From assembly GCA_027625915.1 (NCBI GenBank), contig JANTQA010000070.1, positions 10,111,001-10,175,000 on the forward strand: 64,000 nucleotides of DNA. The letters run 5' to 3'. Numbering within the stretch: position 1 is the first letter of the stretch; the number at the start of each line of letters is the position of its first letter. A program made the position numbers and the translations under genes. This stretch comes from Anaeramoeba flamelloides (taxonomy: Eukaryota; Metamonada; Anaeramoebidae). The notes under the pieces are model-generated. The model was not told the DNA's origin. It ran no database searches and saw only the letters and a list, made by a program, of their open reading frames with translations. Below are positions 1 through 12,334 of the stretch, piece after piece.

Positions 1-644
1 TTCACAATTAATCCAGAAGTAATTAAATATTTTTTCATTATCACTATAGAGATTTCAAACAATATTTTTTTAATATTCTCTTCTTTTTCTTTTTCATCTT
101 GTTCTTCTTTTGATCTTTTTTCTTCGTGTTCTTCTTCTTTTGATCCTAGTTCTTTTTTATCTTTGACTTTTTTATTTTCTTTACTTATTTTATTTTTTTG
201 AATATTGTTTTTGAAATAATATCCATGAATCGAATTAAAATAATTAGAACAATATGTTCTAATTACATCAATCTTATAATTGGAATCCACCAAAAGCGTG
301 ATTAATTCTAAATAATATAAGGCCCATTTAATTTTATTATTTGAATGCTTTTTAACCTTTTTTAAAAACAAATTTTTATTTCTTAATTTTTGTTTTTTTT
401 CCCATGTATCTTGATGTTTATTAATTAATGAAAAAATCCATTTTTTAAATTTGAAATTGCTAAAATTCTTTTGGTTTGGGAAACTTGTATTATAAAATTT
501 TGAGATGTCTTCTTGTTTAGATAAGATCGATTTTGTCTTTTTTTTGTTAAAACCTTCAAATAACCTCCATTCTTTTGGAAATTCATTGAAATTTTCTTCA
601 GAATCACTTCCCTCTTCAATAGAAGAAGAATCACTATCAATAAA
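1..644 (-). CDS. Internal exon, possible eIF3 subunit c N-terminal region (partial)
   Basis: Read on the minus strand, this stays open from a splice acceptor (AATAAATAG just right of position 644) to the window edge, so the gene continues outside. It starts with an acidic Ser-rich stretch (DSDSSSIEEGSDSEE), then a helical region with KFYNTSF, DTWEKKQKLRNKN and a helix pair ending in YYLELITLLVDSNYKIDVI, then a Lys/Glu linker and another helix. The order acidic leader, FY, TWE-K, then paired helices resembles the eIF3c/NIP1 N-terminal region, but this is by-eye alignment and no residue is diagnostic. Phase 0 at the acceptor matches the phase-0 donor of the acidic exon at 6765-7232, so the two may be one gene with a 6.1-kb intron. 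Real coding is likely; the family name is tentative. Confidence 0.5.
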
Positions 645-2171
645 CTATTTATTAATAAATTAATTTATATTTTGAAAATTAAAAAAAAATTAAAATGAAA
701 AACAAAATATTGAGTTTGGTGTTTGAAAGAAAAAAAAAATATTGATATGGAAAATTGAAGATTTGAATACAGTTATTTTGTTTAACTGGTTTTTTTTTAT
801 TATAAACTAAAATTCAAAATTTTCCACACAGCTAAAACGTTCCAAACAATCACAATAATACAATTTCATTGAAATTGGAGATAATTTTGATTTTTGTAAA
901 ATATGAAAATCATTTTTTTCATCTTTTAGTTTTTGTTTTGATTTCATTGTTTGAATTACGTAATTTGTTTCGTTGGATCAAAAATTTTTTGAACAATTGA
1001 TATTATGGTTAAAGTCAAGTTGTTCAAAATAGAAGAACTCAAATAAAATTAGTTGGTAGTATCTAACCATTTGATCGATCAATAATCCTAATAGAATTTC
1101 AACATATTTACTAATGTATTTTTTTGTTTTGCTCTCTCCAAAATTTTTGACACACCCTTCATTTATTTGTATTGATAATTATTTATTTATTGTTTTTTGA
1201 GTATTGTAATTTATGAAGAAGTGTTAACATTTCAATTAGTGAATGGTTCTAATTTGGTAAATCTTCTTGAATTGATTAAATAAGTTTTTTTCTTCACAAA
1301 TTGAATTTTGGTGTGTTAAAAATTTTGAATTGGGGTTTATTAAGGATATTCCCTAATTTGAATAAAACAATTTCTCTCATTTTTTTTCATCCTCAACTTT
1401 AAAAAAAGTTTTTTTAAAAAAAAATAGTTCATTTTTTGGAAATTTAATTCAAAAAAAATTTATAGTTATGATATTGTATTTTTGTTTTAATAAACTAAAA
1501 TTTCTGAGGGATAAAAAACATTTTTTTTTTTTCATTTTTTGATTTTGCCATTTTGGGACCTAAAGAAAACCCTCCAAAAAAAAATTAAGTGTGTAATTAA
1601 AAAGAAATAAATATTTTTCCTGGATCACATGTGGGAAATTGATGTTGAATTTTATATGTTTTTTAATAAATTTATGATTTTAAAAAAAAAACTATGATAC
1701 TTTTCGGGATTACCCAAACCAGAAAGAAAACTTTTTTAAAAAAAGTTGGTCTCTAATAGCAAAAAATTCAATTTAATGATAAATTAAAAATTTCTGTGTT
1801 TGTTTATATTTTTGATTTTTGATTTTGTATTTTTTTTTCTTCCTAAAACATTTTTCATTCTTTATGTAAATCATATTTTTGGATTAGAAACTTCAAGTAT
1901 ACTGATTACTTCTTCTGTGTTAATTTCGGTAAAAATATCATTTTTTTGGGGAAAATTACAAATTTTATAAAAAATAATGGGAAAAAATCAGAAATGCAAT
2001 TTTTATACACGTAATGTTCATTTTTTTTTTTTTTTTGTTCAAATTTTCCATTGAATAAAAAAAAATATGCATAAAAATTGATTAAAAGTTTTAGGATTGG
2101 AAAATATTTTGTGATTTCTATTTTTGTTTTGATGGTTTAATGGATGGTATTTTTTGTTTTTTTCTTCTTAG

Positions 2172-4274
2172 ATTGTCTCATCTAAAAAATTTTTCTTGTA
2201 ATAACAACATCTTCCCTTTCTTTTTTTAATAGTACCTAATTCAATCAAAGATAAACCAGCTTGTGGTTTATGATCAATCTGAACAATCAACAATCAAAAA
2301 CTAGGTATATTTATAGAAAAAAAGTGCCAAAGAGCAACAATCAATTTCCAATTTAAACTGGTGTTAATTATTATCGTGAAAATAAACTGTGCAAGTTTTG
2401 GAGTGTTGCTCTTTGGCACTATTTGAAATATCGAAGATTTTTTTTTCATTTTTCAAATGAGTTATTTTTGTAGAAAGGTTGATATAACGTCATTAGAGGT
2501 TTTGTTGATAACATTTATTGACGCGGTATTAATAATAAAATTGGTGATAATCTCAAAAAATCGCGATTAGTTCTACTTTCTTGTGAAAAATCATAAAATC
2601 ATGATAAAATTCATAAAATCACAAGAAAGTAAAAAATAACGATAAAGAAAATTATTTTTTTGATATTACCTTAAAAAAAAATCTCTTGATTTTTACAAAG
2701 CCTTGAGACTTTTACAACACTTTTCCCATTTAAAAATGTAATAAAATGTTTGAAAGGGCTGTAAAGTTTCACCGAGTCTTTGAAAGGTTTGAAAGGCATT
2801 AGTCTTTATAAAATGCCTTATATTTTTTTATAGTTGAATAAAAAATTTATAATTTTATTTTTTTTTTTATAAATTGTAAAATCTCAAACAACTTTTATGA
2901 TCAACAAATAATAATCCATTTCGACAAAATATTGAATATAAAATAGATGTATTTTTTTAAAATGAGGTGATTACCTTCACAAGTTAAATAACCAAACAGA
3001 AGAAAGAGTAAATTTTCTTCTTATTGGTGATCAATCAAAAAAAAAAAACCTTTTAAACTCTAGTTGTGTTTTCTGATACAATAAAAAGATATGAGAAGAA
3101 GAATAACAAGAAAATAAATGTCCAAAAAATCTTAATAATTGGTGATAATGTGGCTAAGATGTTTTGAAAGATTTTGAAAAGTTAACCAACTCCTTTCAGC
3201 TTTCATAAAATAAAGAAAATGCTTTTCACCCAAAAACACATTCTTTAAAGAAAGTGAAAGGGTTGGTTGTTTTAGAAGACTTTTTATATTCAATACTATT
3301 GCTTGCATCACGATTGACTTAGAAACTATTTATTTGACTTTTTTATTACATGTTATTGATTTAAAGGAATAATCGATATATTTTTCAATCAAATCAAAAT
3401 AAAATACAATAAAAAATCTTGATCTGATCCTTGATTGGATCAAGTATTTTTTTTATTGTTGTTTTTTAAAAGAATAACTTTTTTTTTCGATGATCTATTT
3501 TTTGATCAAACATAAATTTTTCTTTTTAAAAATATTGTTGAATAAGCCGAAAAGCCATTAACTATTATATCACAATTACTTTTTAATCGCGATATTTTGA
3601 CATTTATCAGGATTTTGAAATAATTATCGTGATTTTATCGAATATCGCGATTTGTGATATTATTGATTATCACGTTTTTTAAATGATTTCCGTGATTTTC
3701 TACAATATCGCGATTTGTGTTTGTATTGCGATAATATTGATTATAGTGATTTTCCAAAATATCGCGATTTGATCGAAATAATCGCGATTTTTGTAACTTT
3801 ATCGTGAATTAAGCATGATATCGCCAAACCCTCTATTATTATGGGAAATATAGAGGGTTATAGAACAACCTCAATTTTTATTAAATTGGTTTAATTGATT
3901 TTTTGACTCAAAGAAAATAATTTGTTTCAAATTGATGAAATTTGAGTCTTTTGGAAATATAAACAAAAAAAAATTAATTTTTTTTTTTAGAGTTTCATTT
4001 TTGAAATTAATAATCATTTTAAACTTGTTTTCTGTCATTTATATTTTTTATTATTGAGATCCTATAATTGATCTTCTATTGATTATTTGAAATTTTTGAA
4101 TTGTGGTACTTTGATTTTTTTTTGTCATTTGTATTATTTTTAATTGGTTTCTGTGGATTTTTTTTTTTGTTTTTTGATTTTTTTCAACTAAAAAAAGATC
4201 ATTTTCACCAGAACATTTTTAGAGACAGGCCACAACACGAGTGTGTAGAAAATTCTTGGCAAGTGACTAGTGAA
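2172..4274. mobile_element. TTAA-type TIR element, family R1 copy A, split by a nested insertion
   Basis: Outside the insert at 2494-3836 this matches the intact copy at 22596-23337 along its length: shared stretches include AGTACCTAA, the GTTGCTCTTTGG / GTTGTTCTTTGG block, TAGAGGGTTA, and the right end with GTGTGT followed about 30 bp later by GTGACTAGTGAATTAA. Net length without the insert is about 760 bp, as in the intact copy. Ends are decayed (left TTAG, right TTAA). No coding capacity seen, so this is a non-autonomous DNA element. Confidence 0.6.
2494..3836. mobile_element. Non-coding TIR element with TCGCGA subterminal repeats, nested in R1 copy A
   Basis: The ends form an inverted repeat: TAGAGGTTTTGTTGATA on the left against the complement of TATCGCCAAACCCTCTA on the right, 14 of 17 positions matching. 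The homology of the surrounding R1 element stops and resumes exactly at these ends. The right 270 bp hold five ATCGCGAT-like palindromes spaced 20-60 bp apart, and one lies near the left end at about 2563. Such CpG palindromes are not seen elsewhere in this AT-rich window. No ORF of note, so presumably mobilised in trans. Confidence 0.55.
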
Positions 4275-4619
4275 TTAAATGAAAAATTTTCGAGTGAGTA
4301 ACAAATAATTATTTACAACAAGGAAATAAAATTGAAAAAGAGTATACATTGAAAAAAAAAAATACCTGCAAACAAGAAAAAGAAATGATCAATTTAAAAT
4401 TTACCACCAAGAAGGAAAGATGGAATTTACTTGTAATTTTAAAGTGGAAAATAAATAATAAAAAAAAACATTTTGAAAATATTGATCTTTTTTAAAAGTG
4501 ATAAACAGTTAAACAAAAAAAATCTTTTCATCTAATACAAATGTAAACCAAGTCTTTAAGTTTTTGAGATTTTTTGGAAAGAAACAAATTTATTTTTTTG
4601 ATCCTTTTTAAATTTTTTA

Positions 4620-5300
4620 CATTTTTTCGAATATTCAATTATTATTAATAAAAGAGATTGAAGTTTATGAATATTTTGTAATTGTAGTCAAAAAAATTTT
4701 TTTTAATTATTTTGAAAAAAAAACAATCCTCTTTTTTTTATATAATTAAAGAAGTGCAAATTCCATTATAGACATCTTTATACTTGTATTTCATAAAAGA
4801 GAATTTGATAAATTTCACGGTTATTAATTTAAGAAAATAATTTCAAACTGTCTTGTTAAAAATTAATTCAATGTGATTTTTTTTTTTTAATTTATTCATG
4901 AAATATTAATCTATTATTTCTCTAGGAAGGACAGGCCCATAAAAAATGAACAGTATTTTCTATTATTTCATTTTGTTCATATTTTAAAAATAAAGGACAA
5001 AATTTATTTGAATTTTTATCGATTATATAATAATTGAAATTTAATTTAGTTTTCTGAAGAATTTTAGAATGGTTGAACTTGAAGAATAACTTTATTAATT
5101 TTGATTTTTTCTTGTTATGATTATTATTAAAGTAGTGAAAAAAATACCTGACAAGATTTTTAATTGTGATTTTTCGGAAAATTGTTGTGTAATTTCCAAT
5201 ATTTAAAATCAAATCCTTTTTTTTAAGAATCAAACTTTTTAAAATTATAACTCACTCACTTATTAAAAAGGTGATTAATGAAATTATACTTGTTCAAAAA
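4620..5300 (-). mobile_element. LINE 3' fragment with C-terminal zinc-knuckle-like coding
   Basis: The minus-strand ORF at 5233-4922 ends with FCPLFLKYEQNEIIENTVHF followed by LWACPS, the degenerate Cys/His motif found at the C-terminus of many non-LTR retrotransposon polymerases. The downstream (left) sequence matches, in inverse orientation, the tract at 43930-44350, which carries the same PLCLKYEHKEIIENIDHFF peptide. It is a 5'-truncated copy without a reverse transcriptase domain. Confidence 0.55.
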
Positions 5301-5602
5301 ACCATTCAATCAAACAAAAACACAAGAATAAAAATTATCATTTTTCAAACTCTAGAAAACCTCTATTAAACTTGATTGTTTTTCAAAAAAAATTGATCTA
5401 CTTATGCTATCAAACAATTACTTGAGTATTATTGAGACACCCAACTTTAATGAACTTTGGGTAGGTTTATTACTATCTTCATTAAAAAAATTGGTTATTT
5501 ATAAAAAGGATTTGATTTTAAATAAAAGAAATTACACAACACTTTTATTAATATTCACAACTAAAAAACTTGTAAGGCATTTTTTTCATGCCCGGTATTT
5601 TT
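5131..5602. repeat. LINE-derived fold-back (inverted repeat arms around a 280-bp spacer)
   Basis: The arms at about 5131-5222 and 5502-5596 are inverted copies of one another; both encode the peptide KKDLILN..NYTT...KLVR.FFH outward from the spacer. A second copy of the whole arm-spacer-arm unit lies inverted at 39190-39640, including the spacer. The arms are LINE coding sequence continuous with the fragment at 4620-5300. Confidence 0.6.
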
Positions 5603-5638
5603 TTGCCTACTATACTCTTTTTTGTAAAATAAAGGAAA

Positions 5639-5821
5639 CAAAATTTTCATTCAGCTTTCAAAAAAAAGTTTTTTAAATCATGTAAAATTTCAAAACTTTT
5701 CAAATTTTTAATTCTGAAAAGAAGCTTATTATTCATTTCCCTTTTTAGAATATGGAGTACTTTGTTGGTTTATAATAATTCTCGTGAGATGTGATTTTTG
5801 GAAAGCTGAATGAAAATTTTG
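5639..5821. repeat. 183-bp unit with perfect 21-bp inverted ends
   Basis: CAAAATTTTCATTCAGCTTT(C) at 5639 and its exact complement ending at 5821 bound 183 bp of AT-rich DNA. A second copy lies at 50664-50850 with a decayed right end. Similarity between the copies runs at least 20 bp past both ends, so the inverted pair may be internal to a larger element rather than its true termini. Confidence 0.55.
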
Positions 5822-6764
5822 ATCTTTTTATATTGCAATTAACAGTTCACTTTCCAACTCATAGAATTCATTGTATGTGTTCTGATAAATTTCTTTTTTG
5901 AGTTTGCAGGAAAAGTCAAAAACAAAATATTTTAAAGAAAAAACAAATTTAAAATTTAAAAAGGGTTCTCAGGAAGCAATTGATAAAAAATCAAAAAAAC
6001 ACAATATTACTTTCTTTAATTAAAAACACCCCAAAGCCGCACCACGATACTTTTGGTTAATTTAATTTGATAATTGATCACGAATGGTTCATTTGGGGAT
6101 CATTGCTCAATTGTTAAAAAATCTTTTTTTTTTTGATCTCAATTATTGCTTTAAACCTCGGGTCATTTTTAGCCTTTACTTTTTCGTTTTTTTATTTTCA
6201 AGTTACCCACACTTTTGTGTTTCATTTTTTCAGTATTAGCAGTAAAAAAATTCAACCCTATTTTTGAAAAACTTGCAATATTTTTGGTTAGAAGAAAAAA
6301 AAAACATTTGAAAAACATTTAATAAATCCTCTGTATTGCTTTGTTGTTTTCGTGATCTTAACGAAGAAGAGCTTTAAATCGTAATTATAAGTCTTAGATA
6401 GAAGATTTATTTTGAAGCAATTTAATCAAAATGATAATCACTTTTTCAAATTCGATTTGTCAACAGAAATATAGTTTTTTGTTTTCACATTGTTGGGTTA
6501 CTTTACAGTCACCTAGTTTAAAAAATTCTGTTATGTTTCAGATTTTGAGGGTTAAATTTCTTGGTTGAGAGATAATTCATTTAAAAAATTGATAAAAAAA
6601 ATATTTGGTTTGATCTTGGAAAACAGTCTAAAACAATTCTGTGAAATTTCTTAAATTCGTTTTTGTATATTTTCTCAGTTGTGTTTGAAGATGGATTTTA
6701 ATTTGTGAATTTACCTGAATTAAACAGAAAAATTGTTTTTTATAAAAATGAAGAAGAACCAAAC

Positions 6765-7232
6765 CTGATTTCGAAGCAAGGTTAAAGATTGGTTATTGTT
6801 CGAATTGGGTTGTTTGTTTTCGTTGTTTGTAAATTCCAAATCCCAGTCTTCTTCTTCTTCTTCTTCTTTTTTATTGTCCTCTTTTTCTGAATTTTCTGTT
6901 TCACTATTTTTGTTTTTTTTCTCATCAATGTCTTCTTTTTCTGAAAAAGAAATCGAGTTTGGATCTTCTTTTTCATCTTCTGTTGAATTTGAAAATTCAA
7001 AATCTAATTCTGATTCTTCTTCTTTTTCTTGGAAATGTGAAAAATCGATAAATTCTTGATCTTTTTTTTTTGTTTGTGTTTTTCCTTCTTCTTCTTGTTC
7101 TTTTTCCATGGAGTTTGTTTGAGAATCAGAATTAGTAGAATCTTCAAACCCACTTTGATTATCAGACACTAATTCACTTTCTTGTTCAAATAAATCAGTG
7201 TCGAGATCAGAAATGGAAATACTTGACGACAT
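6765..7232 (-). CDS. First exon of an acidic protein, probably same gene as 1-644
   Basis: The ORF starts MSSSISISDLDTDLF and runs 156 codons to a donor CAG|GTTTGG at 6764/6763, ending in phase 0. It is almost entirely Asp, Glu, Ser, Lys and Asn, with a poly-Glu tract before EDWDLEF, and looks disordered. Past the donor the frame only reads a Phe-rich intron-like tail before a stop. A highly acidic, Ser-rich N-terminus is typical of eIF3c among other proteins. The next phase-compatible exon found on this strand is 644-1; everything between is repeat. The start is the first ATG after in-frame stops. Product uncertain; the exon itself is well supported. Confidence 0.55.
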
Positions 7233-7550
7233 TTTGAATAGTTAAGAAAATGATAAAAATGGAACTGTATTTTGTTTTTTTTATCTTAAGGACGATCTGA
7301 TTTTATGATTGTGAATATTATCATCTAAAATAACAATATATTTATAGACTTTAAAGAAAGTTAAGTCAAGTAATCTTATTAAAATTTCAAAAAAAGGTTT
7401 TTTTAATAATCATATGTCTTCAGATAGGGGTTATTTTTCTTGATCAAAAATATTAAAAAAATATAAAAAATGATGCTATATTTTTCAGATCTATATCGGT
7501 ACTTATACGTTTTAAAGGTAGTGAGTATTCGAAATAATTTTGTACGAGTC

Positions 7551-7680
7551 GATTGGTAATCTTTGTTATTTTAATATTAATTTCTTAGGTTGTGGGAAAC
7601 TATCTTGAGAGTGTGCTCAAGACACATGTTTCAATTTAAACCTAAGATATTGTTATTAGAATAACACAGATTACCAATTG
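7551..7680. repeat. Strong 130-bp hairpin
   Basis: Arms of about 39 bp (7551-7589 and 7641-7679) pair at roughly 34 positions. Inside the loop GAAAC pairs with GTTTC, and CTTGAG pairs with CTCAAG around a six-base loop (7604-7621). This is either a very short miniature transposon or a structured RNA. It lies 320 bp upstream of the acidic exon at 6765-7232. Confidence 0.5.
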
Positions 7681-8476
7681 TGAGTGCTTAATTATAATGG
7701 ATACTTCACTTACAATCGAGAAGATATAATTTTAGATATTCAGTTGAGTTATCACAAACTTTTAAAAACAAAACAAAACACAAACACAAACAAACAACAA
7801 TGCAAAACAGAAAAAAAATTATTAAAGGATCTTTTTTTTTCATTTTATTTTTATTTACAATTTCTCATGGTCTCCAATCCCAAAAAAACTTTTCTCTTCA
7901 ATTCAATTACTTTTTTGTACATTTTCTTTTTACTTTTTTCCAATTGGTCTTTTGACAAACTTAATTGATCAGCTTTTTTTGCTGTACATTATTACAATAC
8001 TAGTGAGTATACATTTATCAAGTAATTTGATTTCTTTTTCCAAAACAAAGTATTAACAATTCAAAAAAAAAAAAGATTAGTTAAAAAAAAATGATTTTAA
8101 AAAAATATCAGTTGAATAACTTCCATACAAAAGAAGAAAACTTTGAAGACCCCAGTGTTTCAACGTTTCTCATAGCTTTTTGAGAATTAAAAGTTATTGT
8201 TCATTTTTTATCAAAATATTTGCATTTTAGTAGCTAAAAAAATTTTGGTTTTTTTGATCAATAATCTATGAGGGGTCTACTCATAGAACTAAAGAAGAAT
8301 CTATTCCATTTTTTTCAAAGATTACCCTTATGCCCTCAAAAAATATCCAAAAAAAAAAATGGGAAAAAAAGTTAAGAAACTAATATCAAAATAAATTCAC
8401 CAAATAATTTTTCATGAGTTCCAATAAAATTTTCTTGATCATTTTGATTTTTTTTATTCTGATCTTACAACCATAC

Positions 8477-8568
8477 CTGTCTCTGTGTTTTCTCTTCTCT
8501 TGTTCTTGATTTTGGTTATTAATTATATTTTCAATTTTTTTTTGATGATCGTCAATTTTGATATTCAT
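8477..8568 (-). CDS. Possible orphan first exon of a charged protein
   Basis: ATG-initiated minus-strand ORF MNIKIDDHQKKIENIINNQN followed by QEQEKRKHRDR, ending at a good donor ACAG|GTATGG in phase 2. Composition matches the charged N-termini seen elsewhere here. No phase-matched downstream exon was found, so it may be a decayed or chance exon. Confidence 0.2.
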
Positions 8569-11057
8569 TTCTTTATTATTTTTCTCTCAGGCTTTTTCTT
8601 TTTATTGTTCACTTTTAATATTGTAATTATGCTTTTATAATTTTCTTTCGTTTATTAATTTGGGTAGTTTTTAATCAAAAAAATTCATCTTTTTCAACAG
8701 TGATATTATTTTTTTGATTATTTTGGATTTGATTTTGTCTATTAATTAATAAATGTTCAAAGGGTAAAAAAAAATAAAGATTATTTAAGGGAGTAAGTAC
8801 ATTTTTCATTTTTTGAGTGCCACCATTTATGTGAAACTGAATTCTTCAAATCATTTCTTTAGCCAAATAAATTGATATTTTCATAAATACGAGAGTGGAA
8901 TCTATTCTAGTATAAGATATTTTCATACCAATAAAAAAATGGAAATCAAAACAATGAAAAAATTGATCAAAAAAAAAAATAAATAAATAAAAATCATTTA
9001 TAACTCGATCTTATCTATGGAATTTTACACAATTACATACTCTTTATTTGGTTTTATTTTTGATTCTTTATGAAAATAATCTTGTTTGAAAATTTTTGAT
9101 AAACAAATTACGGTTTATTTCTAAAAAATTTCCAAAATGAATTTAAAAATCCTATTTAAATTTAATTAATCTAATTCTAGTTTTAGTTCAGAAAATCATA
9201 GATTTTTTTAATTCTTCTTGAGAATAAGAGTTTATTGGACAAATTTGTTTGATTTTATAATTACTTATTTTCCATTAAAATGAGAACTCAAAAAAAATCT
9301 AAATTTGATTGAAATTGTTTCTTGAATTTTTCAATTATTTTGATTTGAATCTTTTGTAACTGTTTTTGATTCCAACAATTCAACCCCTTTATTTTAATTT
9401 TTGAAATAGTATTCTTTATTTTTGGTATTTTTTGATAAAAATATTTTAAAAAGGAATTTTGAAAGCAATTTTCTCACAAAAGGTTTTTAAAAATAATAAT
9501 AAATAGTAAATGGAGCTAGAAATTCAAGGAAAATATATAGTTTGAATTCATACAAACTAAGAAGATAAAATCAACAAATCTTCAAAAATAGACCTTTATC
9601 GATTTTTTTTTTTTCATTTTTGATTTCAAAAAATTTATTTGGAAAGGTGATCTTTCATGTTTGATATTCTAAAAGAAAAGATTTGTTTTGAATACACACC
9701 TTTTCGGGTATATTTTTTTGGTTTACTCTTTGATTAATTTTAATCGTTCGTATAAAACACATTTCTGGATCCAAAACACAATTTACTAAAACCAAAAATT
9801 TAACCAAAAAATATTCAAAAAATTGAAAGATGAAAGATTCAACTCTGAATTACTTTGATTCTTTTCACGAATAGTACAGTGAATGGTGTTTTGGTTCCAA
9901 AGTTTTTATATCTGTTGATACTCAAAAAATATTTTTCAGTAATGTTCACACAATTCACATTTTTCAAAAATGGTAAAATATACTTACTTCCTGAATAAGG
10001 ATTCAATATCTTGTTTCAATGTTAAATTATGTAAAATAATTATACCAAATTCAAATGCCTTGGGATCCTGATTATTTTTGATATTTTTAGCAATATGACT
10101 GATCAAGATAAACGGATTTTATTAATCCTTTGTTAAAGAATAAAAAAACTAATGAAACATCAAAACTATTATAATTTTGGTCAAGAAAAATTAAAAATTA
10201 AGTGATTAATGTTGCTAAATCATAATTTCCATTTATTAATTAAAGTACTTTGATAGATACGTTAATCAATATTTTCTACATGTAAATCAGATTAATTTTT
10301 TGTTGTTCATCAATTTTATTATTTTTGTTATCCTGATCAATGTCTTTGTTATTATAATTATTATTATTATCTCCACTAATTGTCAGAACATTATCAATAC
10401 CCAAAACGATTTACTTTGAGATAAAACTATAAATATTGATTTTTTTGACTTTATTTAAAGAAAAGTAATTGATTAAGTAAAATATGACAATTATAATGAA
10501 ATTTGAGAGTCATTTTTACAATCTTTTATGATTTAACATTAAAAGAAATTATAGTTTAATTAAATGATAAAATTAAGAAAAGTATGTCATAAATGTCGAA
10601 AAATGCAAAATACAAAAAATTACAAAATTTTTAGATGCTATGCTTACAGCCAATAAAGGGTATGTCAATTCTAATATAAAATAATTTTTATCCAATAAAC
10701 AAAAAAATTAAAAAGTATTTTTAAATATAAATTTATGTTTTATTTTTTATTTTATTCTATCAAAAATTAGTTATCAAAGTTCAAAAGAAAGAAGAGAAGT
10801 TGGAGAAAAAAATACAAAAAAAATATACAAAAAAATTAAATTAGTTAATTTTTTAAAAATCAATATTATCTTAATTATTAAATATCTAAAAAATAATAAT
10901 AAATTAATTTGTGGATTTAATAATTCAAATAATATCAAAAAAAAAAAAAAAAAAAAAAGATGATAATAATTATCAATTTAAGAGGTTAAATTATTATTTT
11001 GTGAATAACATACATACATATACACATAAATAAATACCCACATACACACATTGCAAA

Positions 11058-12280
11058 TTAATCAAGCCAATTTTTTTGTAAGAATGTTTTTTTTCTCAAA
11101 GAATTAAAATGCCAGGCTCTTTGCAACGAACCCTTTCGATAGCACAAATTTTCTGTGTTCGTAGTATATTTTCTGAATGGGTGGTCCTTTACGAGTTGTA
11201 ATTTCAAGTCATTTTGAATTGATATTTTATTATATATATATAATAAAAAGGTGTTTGTTTCTTCATCCATTGAACTATTTTTCAACAGCTTTTGGAAGCG
11301 TTTATTTTGTCGAGAGAATACTTTTCTAACATTTCTAAATAAAAATGAAGGGTTGTTCTTAAATTGATAAATTGTATTTTCGTTTTCAAAGGTATGTATG
11401 TAATCAAATTGGGCTTTCTTTCTAAAATCTAATTGGTTTTGAATAATTTTTTCAATGTTGGTGATTTCATCCTCATCAATCAATTCTATAGAAAAAATTA
11501 AATAATTTTTATTCAATACATTGTGTTTTAAAAATTCTAGTCCCTGTTTAATATTTTGTAATTTTACACTGCTGTTGTCATGGATATTCTTAATATGAGT
11601 TGTGCCGCTAGTATTGCTATTGATAGATTGCTTTTCTAAATGCTTTGAAATTTCTTCCAAAATATCATTATATTTTGGTAAAATATTTTCCTTGCTGTGG
11701 GTTTTGTTTTCTACAAGGATTCTATACAGGTATTTTTCATCTGGGAACATTTTTTTAATGTTTAACAAATAATTTTCTTCATTTAATAAATTGTTGTTTT
11801 TCATTTGATTAAAATATAAAGATAATAAATTTGTGTTTTTAGAATTTGAAATAATGTTTATTAGATTCTGTATAATTGAACCAAAAATTTTATGTAGCCT
11901 TAACGTTTTAAAAGAAGAGTAATTAAATAATAAATTCATTTCTTCTTGGTAATTTTCTTCTTTGAGATTGCCAATAATCAACTGGGTGAAAAAGGTTAAA
12001 TATATTTGAAATAAATCTTGTGAATAATCGGTGGAAAGTTGTTTAATTAAAATTGATTTTTTTAAAAAATTAGGCTGATTTTTATGCAATTTTTCATTAT
12101 TTTGATTTTCTTTTTCTTCTTGATAATCTAAATATAATTGCCGAATCAATTCTGCTTGCTTTTCTTGCAAAAATATTTGAATTTCAGAAAATCTTTTATA
12201 TAAGAGATCAATTAATTTAAAAATTACATAGAAATCATCATTTAAAAATAATATTTTTTCCTTGAATTTATTATTATTGC

Positions 12281-12334
<54 letters not shown>

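Larger units (their letters stand above)
645..6764 (-). other. Repeat-filled gap, probable 6.1-kb intron
   Basis: No convincing coding exon is visible here on either strand apart from LINE remnants. It holds a TTAA-type element (2172-4274) split by another element (2494-3836), a LINE 3' fragment (4620-5300), a LINE-derived fold-back (5131-5602) and a short inverted-repeat unit (5639-5821). If the exons at 1-644 and 6765-7232 are one gene, all of this is a single intron. Confidence 0.4.
7233..11057. other. Intergenic region between two minus-strand genes
   Basis: It holds the hairpin at 7551-7680 and one possible exon at 8477-8568. The rest is AT-rich homopolymer-laden DNA without recognisable coding, and a run of 20 or more A residues at about 10938. 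It contains the 3' flank of SIN3 next to 11058 and the promoter of the gene starting at 7232. Confidence 0.4.

Noticed and set aside
4101-4301. Plus-strand ORF MWYFDFFLSFVLFLIGFCGF with a hydrophobic start
   Set aside because: T-rich DNA reads as hydrophobic residues; the segment is part of R1 copy A and is not kept as an ORF in the other copies.
6782-7059. ORFs on both strands rich in Ser/Phe or Lys
   Set aside because: Shadow frames of the acidic exon at 6765-7232.
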